10,327 nucleotides of DNA from an uncultured Ureaplasma sp. (lineage in GTDB: Bacteria > Bacillota_I > Bacilli_A > Mycoplasmatales > Mycoplasmoidaceae), in the NCBI GenBank assembly GCA_910589685.1, contig CAJUTA010000033.1:1-10327 (forward strand). Direction: 5' to 3'. The notes under the pieces were generated by a model. The model made no database searches, was not told the DNA's origin, and saw nothing but the letters and a program-made list of their open reading frames with translations. Below, in pieces: positions 8,702 to 10,327 of the stretch (position 1 is the first letter of the stretch; the number at the start of each line of letters is the position of its first letter). The position numbers and the translations under genes are program-made.

Positions 8702-9625
8702 CTATAAATTAAATGGATTATTACCATTTACTAAAGAAATAGGATCAACAATATTTTTTCCTGGTAATTGCAAAGAAGTTATTCTAATATCAAAATCTTT
8801 AGTAGACACAAGTAAACCATTTTTATCAAATTTAACAATTGAACCTGGTTTTAATTGTGATTTATTATTTGTTACTTCAATAGAATAAACTTTAATTTCA
8901 ATTGTTTTATAATTTCATCTTGCAATTGGTTTGTCATACAACCCACGAACTAAACAATCTATTTCATATGCACTTTTATTGAAATCAATTTGCATATTAT
9001 CTTTTGTAATATTTAATCCAAAAGTAGCTTCAAGATCATTTTGTTCTATTTCACTTTTTTTAATTGCTTCTGGATTAGATAAAAGATTTCAATTCTCTTT
9101 TAAAACTTCACAAGCAATTGTTGCAAGTTTTTTTGTTAGTGTACTAGTTGTTTCATTAGGTTCAATTGAACAAGATTTTTGTTTAATAATTGCACCTGCA
9201 TCCATTTTTTTAACCATTCTCATCAATGTGATCCCAGTTTCTTTGAAGCCATTAATTATTGCTCAATGTATTGGCGCTCCACCACGTAACAATGGAAGTA
9301 ATGATGCATGTAAATTAAATGAACCTATGGTTGCTAAATTAATTATTTTTTCTGGAATAAACTGACCATATGCACATGTAATAAATAAATCAATTTTTAG
9401 TGTAGATAATTCTTCATATAAAGAACTTATCTTTTCTGGCTGATATGTCTTTATATTATAGTCTAAACAAAATTGTTTAACTGGACTATAAATAATATTT
9501 TTTTTACGATCAAATTCTCGATCAGGTTGGCAAATTACACCTAATAAATTAACATCTTTTAAATTTACTAACTCATTAAGAACTTCACACGCAATTTGCG
9601 GAGTTCCCATAAAAATAACATTCAT
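8702..9625 (-). CDS. fmt: Methionyl-tRNA formyltransferase
   Basis: Fmt transfers a formyl group from 10-formyltetrahydrofolate to Met-tRNA(fMet), making the cytoplasmic initiator tRNA used in bacterial translation. The product is 307 residues, normal length. It starts MNVIFMGTPQIA, the family's MGTPxFA signature. It has CAYGQFIPEKI (residues 84-94), NLHASLLPLLRGGAPI (104-119) with catalytic-type N104 and H106, and MDAGAII with the matching Asp (D142). The C-terminal domain is recognisable: CLVRGLYDKPIARW, then the final LQLPGKN segment. Trp is encoded by TGA after GGAPIH. The ATG at 9625 gives the exact family N-terminus; no strong Shine-Dalgarno is visible upstream. It is the first gene of a tight pair with the DUF2779 gene (one base between them) and diverges from the membrane-protein gene at 9778. 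No lesions are seen. Confidence 0.97.
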
Positions 9626-9664
9626 ATCAATACCAAAAAATCTAATTTATTAATTAAAAATTAA

Positions 9665-9694
9665 TAATGCATTTTAATGTTTTAAAATACATTA
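9665..9694. repeat. Imperfect inverted repeat upstream of fmt
   Basis: TAATG-c-ATTTTA (9665-9676) mirrors TAAAAT-a-CATTA (9683-9694): eleven paired bases with one mismatch and a 6-base spacer. It lies 40-69 bases before the fmt start on the minus strand, where an operator could be. In AT-only DNA such repeats arise easily, so function is uncertain. Confidence 0.4.
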
Positions 9695-9734
9695 AGATAG
9701 ATATATAAATTTTAATATTAAATGAAATAAATTT

Positions 9735-9754
9735 TTGGTAAAAATAACTACCAA
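9735..9754. repeat. Short inverted repeat in the leader of the membrane-protein gene
   Basis: TTGGTA (9735-9740) and TACCAA (9749-9754) form a 6-bp perfect repeat with an 8-base spacer, ending 13 bases before the ribosome binding site. It is GC-richer than its surroundings, which makes it stand out slightly. It could be an RNA hairpin or operator half-sites; no T tract follows. Confidence 0.4.
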
Positions 9755-9767
9755 TTAATCATAATTT

Positions 9768-9772
9768 AAGGA
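9768..9772 (+). promoter_or_regulatory. Ribosome binding site (AAGGA) fixing the start at 9778
   Basis: AAGGA lies 5 bases before ATG 9778. It is the only clear Shine-Dalgarno-like site noted before a gene in this window; the 320-residue gene, fmt and res lack a comparable one. It supports the full-length start with the membrane anchor. Confidence 0.7.
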
Positions 9773-9777
9773 AAATA

Positions 9778-10327
9778 ATGGGCGGTTCAAATAATCTATT
9801 TTTTATTATCTTAATTATCATTCCTGTTGCATTTATTGTTTTTATTGTTTTTAAAAAGAAAAAAGGTGGAAATGATAAAAGTCCTAATGGAAATCAATTA
9901 AAAAATAAACAACAAAGAGATGAAGTTTGATTAACAATCAAACGTTATTTACGCGATAACAATGAAGTTGGAAAAGAAATTATTGACTCGTATGTTGTTA
10001 AACGTCCTGATCCACGTTCAAACAAAATTGAAAATAAAAAATTTAAAGAAGAAATGCAATCTTTAAAAACTAGCAATCCTGAAGAATATAAAAATAGAAA
10101 AATTCTTAAAAAAATAGAAAATAGAAAAAAACCACGTGAACTTTATGTTGTTCTTTTTTCTACAAGAAATACAAAAACTCATGAAGTTGATCCACCACGA
10201 GCAATTGAGTGTGAAGTATTATATAAAAAAGTTGATAAAAAAACAAATCGACGTGTTATTGAAATTCAAGACAAGATGCTAGATTACAAAAAAGAAATGG
10301 AATGAATTAAGCCAATCAAAGAAAAAG
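9778..10327 (+). CDS. Single-pass membrane protein of unknown function (3' end outside window)
   Basis: 183 residues are visible and the frame is still open at the window edge, with TGA read as Trp (for example in MEWIKP near the end). After six residues (MGGSNN) comes one strongly hydrophobic segment, about residues 7-25 (LFFIILIIIPVAFIVFIVF), followed at once by KKKK. This positive-inside signal predicts an anchored protein with most of its mass in the cytoplasm. There is no lipobox Cys, so it is not a lipoprotein. The cytoplasmic part is very basic and probably helical at first (to about residue 115), then has strand-like segments such as ELYVVLFSTRNTKTHEV. The AAGGA site at 9768 decides the start. 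It resembles conserved mycoplasma proteins found near fmt (perhaps the DUF5385 group), but that is unverified recall. Confidence 0.85.

Larger units (their letters stand above)
9626..9777. promoter_or_regulatory. Divergent promoter region between fmt and the membrane-protein gene
   Basis: The 152 bases separate two outward-facing genes, so both promoters should be here. TATAAA-like boxes occur (for example near 9703-9709 on the plus strand), but the sequence is too AT-rich to pick one with confidence. Two inverted repeats lie within it, listed separately. Confidence 0.5.

Noticed and set aside
8931..9365. Plus-strand frame of 144 codons opposite fmt
   Set aside because: The minus strand here encodes the unmistakable Fmt sequence; the plus-strand frame has no recognisable motif or ribosome binding site.

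Overview
The window comes from a mollicute (Mycoplasma/Ureaplasma-type bacterium). The DNA is extremely AT-rich by eye, and every long gene is open only if TGA is read as tryptophan (genetic code 4). For example, the res gene carries TGA codons at 3978, 4212, 4503 and 5112 inside otherwise continuous family similarity. I cannot name the species.

Layout. 1-234 is the 3' end of a gene whose C-terminus looks like a DUF4357 domain, often attached to GIY-YIG nucleases. Two closely related arginine tRNA genes follow, tRNA-Arg(TCG) at 267-343 and tRNA-Arg(TCT) at 5534-5610. Each has a TATAAT box just upstream and a terminator-like hairpin downstream. Between them lies a complete type III restriction-modification locus, mod (502-2393) followed after 3 bases by res (2397-5345). 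The res gene is intact, with helicase motifs and a PD-(D/E)XK nuclease end. The mod gene is not: it contains a (GA)13 phase-variation tract whose present length puts it out of frame, plus several further lesions. These are a probable lost start codon, a frame break inside a perfect 17-bp inverted repeat, a TAA nonsense codon, a one-base deletion, and a Gly-to-Arg change in the AdoMet-binding motif. It is best read as a once phase-variable methylase that has since decayed. Type III Res proteins depend on Mod for target recognition, so an intact res beside a dead mod would not be expected to be toxic.

Right of the second tRNA is an unrecognised 320-residue protein gene (5702-6664, +) with a TATAAT box so close to its ATG that the mRNA may be nearly leaderless. 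It converges on a minus-strand pair: fmt (methionyl-tRNA formyltransferase, 9625-8702) and, one base after the fmt stop, a DUF2779-type protein (8700-6661). The latter appears to join an N-terminal PD-(D/E)XK-like nuclease signature to a C-terminal DEDD-exonuclease-like region, and it carries a textbook sliding-clamp-binding pentapeptide (QLDLF). Divergent from fmt, a single-pass membrane protein gene (9778 onward, +) runs off the window.

Main points of interest: the degraded phase-variable mod beside an intact res; the palindrome that coincides with a frame break; the RM locus lying between two paralogous tRNA-Arg genes; and the dual-nuclease, clamp-motif DUF2779 protein linked to fmt. I found no CRISPR array, insertion sequence or transposase.
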